A stretch of 64,000 bases of DNA from an uncultured bacterium. GTDB taxonomy: Bacteria > Cyanobacteriota > Vampirovibrionia > Gastranaerophilales > Gastranaerophilaceae. Position 1 is the first letter of the stretch, and every line of letters begins with the position of its first letter. Below the pieces are notes generated by a model. It made no database searches. It had not been told where the DNA came from and was given only the letters and a program-made list of their open reading frames with translations. The translations under genes were made by a program, and so were the position numbers. Shown one piece after another: positions 52,930-61,466 of this stretch. The DNA lies in assembly GCA_949285255.1 (NCBI GenBank), contig CASDXV010000017.1, positions 1 through 64,000 of the forward strand. The letters are read 5' to 3'.

Positions 52930-53554
52930 TTAAAGACCTGTGCTCATCTGTTCCGCCTGTAATTATTAAGTCGTACTTGTCTGCAAGCGCTTTTATATTG
53001 TGGCGGGAATGGAATTTAATAATGCCCCTGTGTCTTTTGTAGGGGTAATACACCTCTATGCCGTCAAGCCCCATATCTTTTAATTCTTTTGTATATTTAT
53101 CAAGATTTAGCACCCAGCAGCAGCAAGGGTGAGCAAAGACCGCTATTCCGCCTGATAGATGAATAGCGTCAATTACTTTTTTTGGGTGTCTTGATTTAAA
53201 AAGCCTTATAATATCATACTTTGTTTCTTTTTCGCTTTTGGCACAAATCTTTTCTAGTTCAGTATTATTTGGGTCTATGCCGTAACCTAAAATATGCAGC
53301 AGTGTACCTTTATAAAAACAGTCAAATTCAACTGCAGGTATTAAAAAATCATACTTTTGCCACTCAAAATTTTTCCAACCACTAAGCGTGTTGTGGTCAG
53401 ATATTGCCATATGTTTAATATTTAGTTTTTTCCCTTGTTCAACAAGCTCGCTAAATGATAATTCCCCATCTGAGCAATTAGAGTGTATATGCAGGTTTGC
53501 CTGTTTAAAATATTGGCTTTTTTCTATAGATTTTATTCTATCTTTAATATTCAT
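52919..53554 (-). CDS. PHP-domain phosphoesterase
   Basis: About 211 residues of the polymerase and histidinol phosphatase type. Metal-binding motifs: ANLHIHSNCSDGELS, ISDHNTL, IPAVEFDC, AVFAHPCCC and GGTDEHRS. Stand-alone PHP proteins hydrolyse phosphates such as 3',5'-nucleotide bisphosphates; the substrate is unknown. The frame could start at 53602, but that start overlaps a promoter-like TATACT and lacks a ribosome site; ATG 53554 gives the usual family start. The 3' end overlaps the HD-GYP gene by 11 bases. Confidence 0.82.
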   Translation of the reverse strand: MNIKDRIKSIEKSQYFKQANLHIHSNCSDGELSFSELVEQGKKLNIKHMAISDHNTLSGWKNFEWQKYDFLIPAVEFDCFYKGTLLHILGYGIDPNNTELEKICAKSEKETKYDIIRLFKSRHPKKVIDAIHLSGGIAVFAHPCCCWVLNLDKYTKELKDMGLDGIEVYYPYKRHRGIIKFHSRHNIKALADKYDLIITGGTDEHRSLIKQ

Positions 53555-53618
53555 TAAGTTGTTTGCGCTATACCTTTTCAATCTGCTAGTATATAATAGC
53601 ATAAAATAAGGAGTTGAT

Positions 53619-54452
53619 ATGGATAATCATAAGTACGGTTTTTGGGAGATTTTTAATAAATCTTTTGCTTTTATGGTTAAAAATTTTCCCTTAATTGTAA
53701 AAGAGCTTTCATTGCCACTTTTGGCGCAGATTTTTGGTATAATTTTATCTCTTGTACCGCTTACATATCTTACAAAAAACCTTGGTCTTAAAGGTGATGA
53801 GCTTGTACCTTATATTACACCTGTTTTGATACTCCTTGTTATAGGTTTATTTTTTTATGCTTGGGGCTTTTGGAGATGCCTTTTAATATCTTGTCATATG
53901 GTTTTGGCGTCTTGTGATTATTTTTCTTCAAAAGAGCTTGATTTTAATTCCTATAAGGCTGATATATTACAAAGACAGGGTAATTATGTAAAAATGCTGC
54001 TGTGGTACAGTTTGTTTATTTTTATCATTTGTATTGTAGGAATTTTAGCAGTTGTTTTAACTCTTTCTCAAAAAAGCTCAACAGGCGCTGTGCTTGCAAT
54101 ATTTTGCATTATTGTAATGACGCTTGCGATTATTTTTTACTCGCTTAAGGTTTCTCTTGTTTTGCCTGTTTTTGTTTTGGAAAGAGATGTAAAGCCTCTT
54201 GATGTTATTAAAAGGTCTTTTGAAATAACAAACAAATCGCTTTTATTGGTTTTTGGTGTTCAGTTGGTCTATGGTCTGATATTAGGTGCTTTTAACATCG
54301 CACTTCCGCTTATAACTTTCCCTATAAAGTTATTGTGTATAACAAACGAGGCGCTTTTGATGGTATATAACATTGTAATTGGCTTTGCAGCTTTAATATT
54401 TATACCGTTTTTCTCGTCTGTCAGTTATTTACTCTATAAAAGACTTAACTAA
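53619..54452 (+). CDS. Polytopic membrane protein of unknown function
   Basis: 277 residues with about six transmembrane helices (near 22-50, 65-90, 127-150, 158-180, 208-235 and 245-270) and an N-terminal amphipathic start. The layout, with a DVIKRSFEITNKS segment between helices 4 and 5, recalls the DUF975/YciC-like or glycerophosphodiester phosphodiesterase membrane-domain proteins, but no catalytic motif is seen. AAGGAG lies 5 bases before the ATG. A bidirectional terminator follows. Confidence 0.72.
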   Translation: MDNHKYGFWEIFNKSFAFMVKNFPLIVKELSLPLLAQIFGIILSLVPLTYLTKNLGLKGDELVPYITPVLILLVIGLFFYAWGFWRCLLISCHMVLASCDYFSSKELDFNSYKADILQRQGNYVKMLLWYSLFIFIICIVGILAVVLTLSQKSSTGAVLAIFCIIVMTLAIIFYSLKVSLVLPVFVLERDVKPLDVIKRSFEITNKSLLLVFGVQLVYGLILGAFNIALPLITFPIKLLCITNEALLMVYNIVIGFAALIFIPFFSSVSYLLYKRLN

Positions 54453-54455
54453 AAG

Positions 54456-54487
54456 ATAACCGCCCTATTTTGGGCGGTTATTCTTTT
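54456..54487. terminator. Bidirectional terminator
   Basis: A 10-bp stem, ATAACCGCCC with GGGCGGTTAT, has T-rich tails on both strands. It lies between two converging genes, and the minus-strand gene's stop falls inside it. Confidence 0.88.
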
Positions 54488-54807
54488 TGTGATTCATCTT
54501 CAGATAATGATAAATCTTTTTTATTTTTCTTTTTTTCAAGTTTTGGTTTAATTTTTCTTTTGCCAATGCTTGCTGCATTAAGTGTAGCTAAGGAATCAAG
54601 AGAGGCGCGAAGAACTGCAGAGCGGTCGACGTAGGGCTCTTTTCTGAAGCTTTCGTCTTCTTCGGGTTCTTGCCCTTGAGCAAAGTACTCGCCGCCTTGT
54701 CCGTTTTTTTCATCGGATGTTCTTGCTGCTGTTCCCGAGATGTCGCCTGATTTAAAATTAAAACTGCCGCCAATCCCGAAGAATCCAGCCGAACGGTTAT
54801 CTACCAT
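54478..54807 (-). CDS. Small low-complexity protein of unknown function
   Basis: 109 residues, not recognised. A Gly/Phe-rich N-terminus (FFGIGGSFNF) is followed by acidic Gln/Glu/Asp-rich and Ser/Ala-rich parts and a Lys-rich C-terminus (residues 82-98). No Cys, signal or membrane segment. AAGGAAG lies 6 bases before the ATG, and the stop sits in a shared terminator, which argues that it is a real gene. Probably disordered. Confidence 0.6.
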   Translation of the reverse strand: MVDNRSAGFFGIGGSFNFKSGDISGTAARTSDEKNGQGGEYFAQGQEPEEDESFRKEPYVDRSAVLRASLDSLATLNAASIGKRKIKPKLEKKKNKKDLSLSEDESQKE

Positions 54808-54953
54808 GGCTTATCTTCCTTTTACCTCGTTTTTGCGATTATATCATTTTTAAAAAAATGGTTCAACGATACAACACTTTTTCATACAAAACATGTAGAA
54901 AAAATTTTTTGCGCAAAAATTTATATTATTTTGTTTTTATGTGTATAATATTT

Positions 54954-56411
54954 ATGCAAATGGAAAACAGAAGTTATAAAAGTTTAATAAGTTTTAAAGA
55001 TGCTCAAGCTTCCTCCGATGTCTATGCACCGCTGGTTGAGGCTATGAGTGCATATAAAGCTAACCCTTGTGTCGGTTTCCATATCCCCGGGCACAACAGA
55101 GGTAAGGGAGTTTTAAAAAACTTTTCTTCACTTGTTGGTGAAGATGCACTTAATCTTGATACAACGGATGAATTTGATAATCTTGGAACATTATTTCCTT
55201 CATCAGGTGCTATAGATGAAGCTCAAAAGCTTGCTTCAAGTATTTTTGGTTCAAAAAGAACATTCTTTTTAACCGGCGGTTCAACCATTGCAAACTTAGC
55301 GCTTGCTTTTGGTCTGACTTGTCCTCAGGATAAAATAATTATCGGCAGAAACTGCCACCGCTCCGTGTTGTCAGGCATGATTATCTCAGGCGCTAACCCC
55401 AGCTGGTTAATGCCAAAAAAACTTGATAACTGGGCAATTTACGGTGCGCTTGACCCTGTTGATTTAAGAGAACAGTTAGAAAAAAATCCAGATACTTCGC
55501 TTGTCTGGGTTACAAACCCGACGTATGAGGGTGTTGTATCTGATATTGAAGCAATAGCAAGAGTTTGTCATGAATTTGACGTGGCTTTAATAGTTGATGA
55601 AGCGCATGGCTGTTTGTGGAATTTTTCTGATGTTCTTCCTAAACCCGCTCTTAAGTGCGGCGCAGATGCGGTTGTGCATTCGCTGCATAAAACAGGCGGC
55701 TCTATGACACAAAGCTCCATGCTTCATATTTCTAAAAATTCAAGATTTGATGTGCATAAAGTTGAGCATGCTCTAAAACTTCTTCATACTACAAGTCCGT
55801 CGTTGTTACTTTTAACAAGTCTTGATGCGGCAAGAGCCTACCTATCTTCTGATACGGGTAAAGCCGCTATAGAAAATGCTATCGATAACGCTTTGTACTT
55901 TAGAGAAGAAGCATCAAAAATAAAAGGCGTTAGAGTGCTTAACTCTATGAATAATGTTGCTTTTGATGTCACAAAGATTTTCTTAAAAGTTGACGGTCTG
56001 AGCGGTAAAAGACTAGAAAGTATATTAGAACTTGACTTTTCAATAGAAATTGAGAGTGCTTCTGATGAGGGTATTTTGATATTATCTAACATCGGAAATA
56101 CGCAGGGGGAATTTGATGTTTTGCTAAATGCGCTAAGAAAAATATCAATCAGTAATTACCCTGATTTAGCTTACCTTGAGGGTATAAAGTTTATGCCCTT
56201 AACTGCACCTAAGGTTGTAATGACGCCAAGGGAAGCGTATTTTTCAAAAAAAGAAAGAATTAAAAAAGAGGACGCTATAGGCAGAATAGCAGCTGAAGTT
56301 ATAGCACTATGCCCCCCGGGGATTTCTGTATTATTGCCGGGAGAGCTTATTGCAGCTGAGCATATGCCATATTTAAGTGACTTTAGCGAGATTGACGTTT
56401 TAGTTAAATAA
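54954..56411 (+). CDS. Short Orn/Lys/Arg decarboxylase-family PLP enzyme (SpeA-like)
   Basis: About 485 residues of fold-type I PLP enzyme. GFHIPGHNRGKG, FLTGGSTIANLAL, VDEAHG and the PLP lysine K246 (HSLHKTGGSMTQSS) follow the layout of Bacillus SpeA and cyanobacterial short arginine decarboxylases, which lack the N-terminal wing domain of E. coli LdcC. It likely decarboxylates arginine or lysine to a polyamine precursor. The frame is open to 54858, but TATAAT at 54944-54949 lies just before the ATGs at 54954 and 54960, and neither has a ribosome site; a leaderless message is possible. Confidence 0.86.
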   Translation: MQMENRSYKSLISFKDAQASSDVYAPLVEAMSAYKANPCVGFHIPGHNRGKGVLKNFSSLVGEDALNLDTTDEFDNLGTLFPSSGAIDEAQKLASSIFGSKRTFFLTGGSTIANLALAFGLTCPQDKIIIGRNCHRSVLSGMIISGANPSWLMPKKLDNWAIYGALDPVDLREQLEKNPDTSLVWVTNPTYEGVVSDIEAIARVCHEFDVALIVDEAHGCLWNFSDVLPKPALKCGADAVVHSLHKTGGSMTQSSMLHISKNSRFDVHKVEHALKLLHTTSPSLLLLTSLDAARAYLSSDTGKAAIENAIDNALYFREEASKIKGVRVLNSMNNVAFDVTKIFLKVDGLSGKRLESILELDFSIEIESASDEGILILSNIGNTQGEFDVLLNALRKISISNYPDLAYLEGIKFMPLTAPKVVMTPREAYFSKKERIKKEDAIGRIAAEVIALCPPGISVLLPGELIAAEHMPYLSDFSEIDVLVK

Positions 56412-56413
56412 AA

Positions 56414-56438
56414 AGTCCGGATAGGTTTTATCCGGACT
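56414..56438 (-). terminator. Terminator of the flagellar operon
   Basis: On the minus strand, AGTCCGGAT pairs with ATCCGGACT and a T-run follows. It lies about 28 bases after the flgE stop. Confidence 0.85.
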
Positions 56439-56466
56439 GATTTAAAAAGTTGGAATGTGAAATTTA

Positions 56467-57822
56467 TTAACCGCGACCAAGGTATACAAGGGTTTGTAAA
56501 ATACTGTTTGCTGTGTCAAACACTCTTGAGTTAGCCTCAATACCTCTTTGTGCCATAATCATATTGGAAAACTGACGCGACAAGTCTACGTTTGACGCTT
56601 CAAGACCGCCGCTTACAACGGCACCTACACCGTTATCATTACCGCAAGAGTAGATAACATCACCTGTATCGGGGCCTGTACTGTATAGGTTGTTACCTTG
56701 GCCTACAAGACCTTCGTAGTTACGAACGGTTGCACATTGAATTTGAAGATTTTCTGGAACAAGTACCGCAGGGTGTGCCGTAACATCATTTGGGCCGAGT
56801 ATTTCAACACCTGAGGCGGTTGTGTATTTAAACAGTCTTGAACCATCATCGGGGTCTTCCCAAACGGTTATTGAGTCCCCGTTATCATATGTTGCAGTTA
56901 TAATACCATTGCTGCCAACTGACATGCTCTTAAATATCATAGCATCTTTACTGCCATCACCGGGGTTAATGTCAACTTTGTAGTCGATTGTTTTAGACGT
57001 ATATTCGCCAGTTCCGTCCGGCTGAAGGGCAATATCTGTCTGGTCAACAAAGTTTGATGTGCCTGATGTAAATCTTATTTTTTCAACATTACCTTGTGTT
57101 GTAAATGATATGGCACCATCAACAAGCTCACAAGTAATATTTTGTCCTGCAAGGCTTGTGTTAATTTCATTTATCATATTTTGTACGGTACCTGCGCCTG
57201 AAATTGTAACCTCAATTGGTGCTTGTTCGACCCCGCCGACTGTTGGAGTTATTGTAAATGTACCTGCGGTTATTGCGCCATCTGTACCATTAAGCTGTGA
57301 TACATCTTTGTTGGCCAAGATACCTTGGGGTTGTGCGTATGCGCCCGCACGTATGGTTTGCGGGATATAAATTGGAACTTCGGTTGCACTCATTGAATAG
57401 TCTGAATTTGTACCAAGAACTTTATAACCCATTGATGTAACAAGGTTTCCGTTTGCATCAAGGTCAAAGCTGCCGTCACGAGTGAAATATATACTGCCTT
57501 CTGCATCCATTACGGTAAAGAACCCGTTTCCTTGCAGCGCTAAATCGGTATCTCTTCCTGTTGTATTAATGTTGTTTGCTGCCCAGTTTCTTGAAATACC
57601 TGCAACAGTTGTGCCAACACCTATTTGAAAAGGATTTGTACCACCTAAATTACCGGTTGGTGCTGAGCCTGTTGTACGAGTTTGATACCATACATCTTTA
57701 AAGGTCATTTGCGACTCTTTAAATGCTGTGGTATTTAAGTTTGCAATATTATCGGCAACTACATTAATGTGTAATTGGTTTGCGTTGATACCTGACATTG
57801 CAGTGTACATTGCTTGTGACAT
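56467..57822 (-). CDS. flgE: Flagellar hook protein FlgE
   Basis: 451 residues. The N-terminal flagellar-rod segment is clear (MYTAMSGINANQ, then NVVADNIANLNTTAFK), followed by GNGFFTVMD and the FTRDGSFDLDANGNLV block, and at the C-terminus GLEASNVDLSRQFSNMI and the heptad end. The variable middle (about 170-370) is hook domain D2-like. Hook subunits are exported by the flagellar type III system and form the universal joint. Last gene of fliJ-fliK-flgD-flgE. Confidence 0.94.
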   Translation of the reverse strand: MSQAMYTAMSGINANQLHINVVADNIANLNTTAFKESQMTFKDVWYQTRTTGSAPTGNLGGTNPFQIGVGTTVAGISRNWAANNINTTGRDTDLALQGNGFFTVMDAEGSIYFTRDGSFDLDANGNLVTSMGYKVLGTNSDYSMSATEVPIYIPQTIRAGAYAQPQGILANKDVSQLNGTDGAITAGTFTITPTVGGVEQAPIEVTISGAGTVQNMINEINTSLAGQNITCELVDGAISFTTQGNVEKIRFTSGTSNFVDQTDIALQPDGTGEYTSKTIDYKVDINPGDGSKDAMIFKSMSVGSNGIITATYDNGDSITVWEDPDDGSRLFKYTTASGVEILGPNDVTAHPAVLVPENLQIQCATVRNYEGLVGQGNNLYSTGPDTGDVIYSCGNDNGVGAVVSGGLEASNVDLSRQFSNMIMAQRGIEANSRVFDTANSILQTLVYLGRG

Positions 57823-57844
57823 TTATTGTCTCCTCCCTTGATTG

Positions 57845-58462
57845 TTATTCTTTATTGGTTAATTGGCCAAACAGATTTCCTAAATATGAAAATGCTGCTG
57901 CTGTTTTTGATACTGTTGCTGCGTTAGAAAACACACTTTTTGCAGTTTCAGCTACCGAATTATTTTCTTCATTACTTGTGTTATTCTCTGTAGTATTATC
58001 CCCGCCTGATGGCGTTTCAGGTGTTGTGGCGGATGGTTCTTTTGCACTTAGTATAAGACCTGCCGGGTATTCCTTGCCATTTACCTTAACAGCACAACCG
58101 TTTTGGTAGAATACTGCCTCTTCAACAACACCTGTTATTGTTTTTTGCGGGTCGTCAGGGTCCATAAGTGTTACTTCTTTGCCAATCAAATCCATACCTT
58201 GAGTTAATCCGCTGTTTGCTTCAATAGTTTCGTTTAACTGTTGAAGTTGTTCAAGTTGTGTAAACTGCGCTTGTTGAGCTAAGAAATCTTGGTTGCTCAT
58301 TGGGTTTAGCGGGTCTTGATACTTTAGCTGCTCAAGCATAAGTTTTAAGAACATATCTTGGTCCAGGGTATTATCTGTACCTTCTGTTTTGGACTTCAGT
58401 GCTTCTTGTTGTGCGGTCCAGTTTTGCATATTGTTAATTTCATTTATAATGTTCGACGACAT
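57845..58462 (-). CDS. flgD: Flagellar hook capping/assembly protein FlgD
   Basis: 205 residues. The conserved N-terminal block DQDMFLKLMLEQLKYQDPLNPMSNQDFLAQ (in short pieces around residues 34-64) is that of FlgD, the scaffold needed for hook assembly. A small beta domain follows (about 85-145), then a Thr/Asn/Ser-rich tail. It lies between fliK and flgE, as in many flagellar operons. Confidence 0.93.
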   Translation of the reverse strand: MSSNIINEINNMQNWTAQQEALKSKTEGTDNTLDQDMFLKLMLEQLKYQDPLNPMSNQDFLAQQAQFTQLEQLQQLNETIEANSGLTQGMDLIGKEVTLMDPDDPQKTITGVVEEAVFYQNGCAVKVNGKEYPAGLILSAKEPSATTPETPSGGDNTTENNTSNEENNSVAETAKSVFSNAATVSKTAAAFSYLGNLFGQLTNKE

Positions 58463-58479
58463 TATTGTCTCCTTGAAAT

Positions 58480-60150
58480 TTATAGATTGTAACTAATTTT
58501 GCCTCTGAGAGTATTTATGCTTGCTGTAGTTCTCTCTGAAGTGTTTTCAAAATCAATATTTTCTATAATATTGTTTTGATTGAATTTGTAACTTTCCTGT
58601 CTTTGTCTTGGATTGTTGTTTTGATTGTTGTTTTGGTTTTGATTGTTATTATTTTGTTCGTTTTGTTCTCTGTTGTTAAAACTGTTATTTAGACCTGTTT
58701 GAGAGTTTTGTTCAACAGTTTTAACCTGTACGTTTTGTACGTTAATTCCTTGTTGAGCAAGTTGTTGTTTTAATATATCTATGTTTTTATCCAAAAGCTC
58801 TTTTACTTGAGAATTTTGTGCAATTATGTTTGTTGTTATGCCGTTGGCATTTGATAATAGTTCAATTGTCACTCTGCCAAGGTCGTTTGGTCTTAGAGTC
58901 ATTGTGATTTTTGTGCTTGCTCCATCCTTTAATTGTTCAAACTTTGAGCCTATTTGATTTAAAATGTCATTTGCATTTAGTTCTTTGGTTACACCTTCCG
59001 GCTTGAGTTGTTTATTTGCTGCATTTATATTTTGTATGTTTTTATCAAGTGCAAAAGTTTGAGCCGATGCATCTGCGTCAGTGTTTTGAATTTGAAGTTT
59101 AATTACTTCGTCTTGTGCTGTAGTGTAGCTTTGTCCTTGAGAATTTGTATTTGTTGAAGAATCACTTACTTCTTCGATTTTAACATCCATTTCATCAAGG
59201 ATTTCTTGCTCTATATCTATTTTATCTGTCGCATTATCAGTATTTTGAACTTCTTTTGTATTTTGTGAAACCTGAATTGTACTTTGATTATCTTTTGTTT
59301 TAAGCGTTGTTTTCTCTTCGTTAGTGGTCTTTTTTTCTACTTTTTCACTGATTTGTGGCGTTTCAACATTTACTTCAAGTGCTTTTGTAGGGTTAGAATT
59401 CTCTTCTTCAAGTTTTACTTGAGAATCTGTTTTAAATGTGTTTGCTTGAATATCTTGCATCAATTGCTTAAAGTCTTTTAAAAGAGCATCTGCTTCAAAG
59501 TCTTGAGGGTTTTGAGTTAAGAGTCTGTTTAGAATGTTTTTAAGCTCTTGTTTTGTGTTTTCATTGACTATAATTTCATTGTTGTCAATTTTGTCTTTAA
59601 TTTGATTTAGTGTATCTTTAAGTGCTTGAACATCATCAGCGTTAAGTTGCCCGTCCAGTGCGTTTTCAATAAGGTTATTGATTTTTTCAATTGCATCGGT
59701 TATTACTTCATCAGCGCTTAAGACCTGACTTGAAGTATTATTGGCTGCTTCTTGTGTTTCTTTTATTACAGGTTTTGTTTCAACCGTGTCAACGGTTTTA
59801 TTGTTGTCTTTTTTTGAGTCTGTATCTTTAATTTCTTCTCTATTTTGTGTTTTGTCGTCGCTAATAGTATTTTTGTCTTGCGTTTTTATATCTTCTGAGT
59901 CATTCTGTGTGTTTTCTTTTTCAATTGGTGTTTTTTTATATTGTTCGATATTTTGATTATATCTTGTATCTTGGGCGTTTTTGTAATTATTTTTTTCAAT
60001 GAAATTTTTATCGTTATTCTTTTTGTTCAGTCCCAATATTTCAGCAAAATCTCTCCCCTTTTCATTTGTGCTTTGCATATTTTGAGCACTTGAGTTCATA
60101 AAATTGTCGAAGTTTATAACTTTTGTGTTCTCTGCTATGAAATTTTGCAT
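58480..60150 (-). CDS. fliK: Flagellar hook-length control protein FliK
   Basis: 556 residues. Only the C-terminal domain is conserved: LRPNDLGRVTIELL (about residues 415-428) followed by an LDKNIDILKQQLAQQGINVQ helix, the Flg_hook/FliK domain that switches export specificity. The long N-terminal part (about residues 1-380) is a Lys/Asn/Asp/Thr/Gln-rich ruler, and the C-terminal end has an Asn/Gln run. It overlaps the fliJ stop by one base. FliK lengths vary widely and set hook length. Confidence 0.88.
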   Translation of the reverse strand: MQNFIAENTKVINFDNFMNSSAQNMQSTNEKGRDFAEILGLNKKNNDKNFIEKNNYKNAQDTRYNQNIEQYKKTPIEKENTQNDSEDIKTQDKNTISDDKTQNREEIKDTDSKKDNNKTVDTVETKPVIKETQEAANNTSSQVLSADEVITDAIEKINNLIENALDGQLNADDVQALKDTLNQIKDKIDNNEIIVNENTKQELKNILNRLLTQNPQDFEADALLKDFKQLMQDIQANTFKTDSQVKLEEENSNPTKALEVNVETPQISEKVEKKTTNEEKTTLKTKDNQSTIQVSQNTKEVQNTDNATDKIDIEQEILDEMDVKIEEVSDSSTNTNSQGQSYTTAQDEVIKLQIQNTDADASAQTFALDKNIQNINAANKQLKPEGVTKELNANDILNQIGSKFEQLKDGASTKITMTLRPNDLGRVTIELLSNANGITTNIIAQNSQVKELLDKNIDILKQQLAQQGINVQNVQVKTVEQNSQTGLNNSFNNREQNEQNNNNQNQNNNQNNNPRQRQESYKFNQNNIIENIDFENTSERTTASINTLRGKISYNL

Positions 60151-60599
60151 TATCTGCTCACCCTTTTTTGTCTTGAAATTGTAATATCGTCAAGTTCTTT
60201 GGTTTGTGCTTGCTCAAACTCGAATAAGAAACTTTTGTACTGTTTTTCTTTTAGTTTTTCAAGAACTTTGACTTCTTTATAGGCTTCATTTACTTTTTGT
60301 TGTTGCTCATCAAGTTCAAATTGCGTTTTTTTAATGATTTCAAACTGCATTTTAATGTCTTGGTCTATTTGTATAAGATAGTTTTTGTAGCCTACAACTG
60401 TTTGAATATCTAATATTGATGAGTTTGTAATTGTCTCCAGTTGTGTTTGCAGGTACTCTTTTTTGTCATTCATTTCAAGAAGTACATCTTTTTGTGATTC
60501 AAGAGTTGATATTATTCCCGCAAGCCTCAGTCTCTCATCTTCAAGTCTTTTTTCCTTGAGATTTAAGAAACTTTGGAGTCTAAAGTTGAACCTCCTCAA
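60150..60599 (-). CDS. fliJ: Flagellar export protein FliJ
   Basis: 149 residues, all helical coiled coil. The N-terminus MRRFNFRLQSFLNLKEK is typical of FliJ, the central stalk-like protein of the export ATPase FliI-FliH. Start is a TTG at 60599 with AGAGGA 8 bases upstream. fliI, usually directly before it, is not in the window; mlaE lies upstream instead. Confidence 0.85.
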   Translation of the reverse strand: MRRFNFRLQSFLNLKEKRLEDERLRLAGIISTLESQKDVLLEMNDKKEYLQTQLETITNSSILDIQTVVGYKNYLIQIDQDIKMQFEIIKKTQFELDEQQQKVNEAYKEVKVLEKLKEKQYKSFLFEFEQAQTKELDDITISRQKRVSR

Positions 60600-60713
60600 G
60601 TCAAATTTCCTCTTATACCAAGTTTGTTAATAAAAGGATACCCCATGGGGAATTTTGCTTCATCGTCTAAAATATGGAAAAGATTTAGTGGAATTGAAAA
60701 AAAATACACCAAA

Positions 60714-61466
60714 TTAATGATTGCTGGCGTAAAATAAAAATCCAATAAGTAAATCTGCCATCAAAAGATAAATTGTGCACAAAATGGCTGATTTTGTGGT
60801 TGATTCACCAACGTTTTTTGCTCCGCCTTTGGTGTTGTATCCAACTGTAGCGCAAACGGTTGCAATAATTGCGCCAAATAGAAAACCTTTAAAAATGCTT
60901 ACATAAATGTCTTTTGTGTTTAGCATAAGCCAGACAGAGTTAAAATATCTGTTAGGGTGCAGACCGACAGAAAAATACGACACAATCATACCGCCTAAAA
61001 TGCCGACAAACTCTGCAAGTATTACGACACACATTACTCCAAAAGCGCCCGCTATAATTCTTGGAGCAAAGTAATAACCTATCGGGTCGACTTTTAAAAC
61101 TTGCATAGCATCAACTTGAGAGGTTACTTTCATATTAGCTATTTGTGCGGTTATTGCAGTTCCGGCGCGTGCTCCAATTGCAAGGGCGGCAAAGCCGGGG
61201 GCAATTTCTCTAATTAATGCTATTGCCAGAAATCCGCCAATATAAGTGTCTGCTCCGCTCATAAGGAATTGATTTGAAACCTGAAGAGCTATAACTGACG
61301 CTGCTATAAAAACTATCATTAAGGATATACCTAGCGAGTCAAAGCCAATTCTTGCGGCTTGAGAAATGACGCTTTTAAAGGCAACATTGCCTAAAAAAGC
61401 GTATTTCATAGCTCTTATAAAATTCTCGACACATTGCCCGAGAAAATTTATGCCCAAATTATTCAT
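60714..61466 (-). CDS. mlaE: MlaE/YrbE-family ABC transporter permease
   Basis: About 250 residues with five or six transmembrane helices. The MlaE block is clear: REIAPGFAALAIGARAGTAI, then IANMKVTSQVDAMQVLKVDPIGYY. Such permeases move phospholipids between inner and outer membrane with an ATPase (MlaF) and an MCE protein (MlaD). Neither partner is adjacent. Its ATG at 61466 overlaps the ilvE stop by 8 bases, so it is co-transcribed with an unrelated enzyme. Confidence 0.9.
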   Translation of the reverse strand: MNNLGINFLGQCVENFIRAMKYAFLGNVAFKSVISQAARIGFDSLGISLMIVFIAASVIALQVSNQFLMSGADTYIGGFLAIALIREIAPGFAALAIGARAGTAITAQIANMKVTSQVDAMQVLKVDPIGYYFAPRIIAGAFGVMCVVILAEFVGILGGMIVSYFSVGLHPNRYFNSVWLMLNTKDIYVSIFKGFLFGAIIATVCATVGYNTKGGAKNVGESTTKSAILCTIYLLMADLLIGFLFYASNH

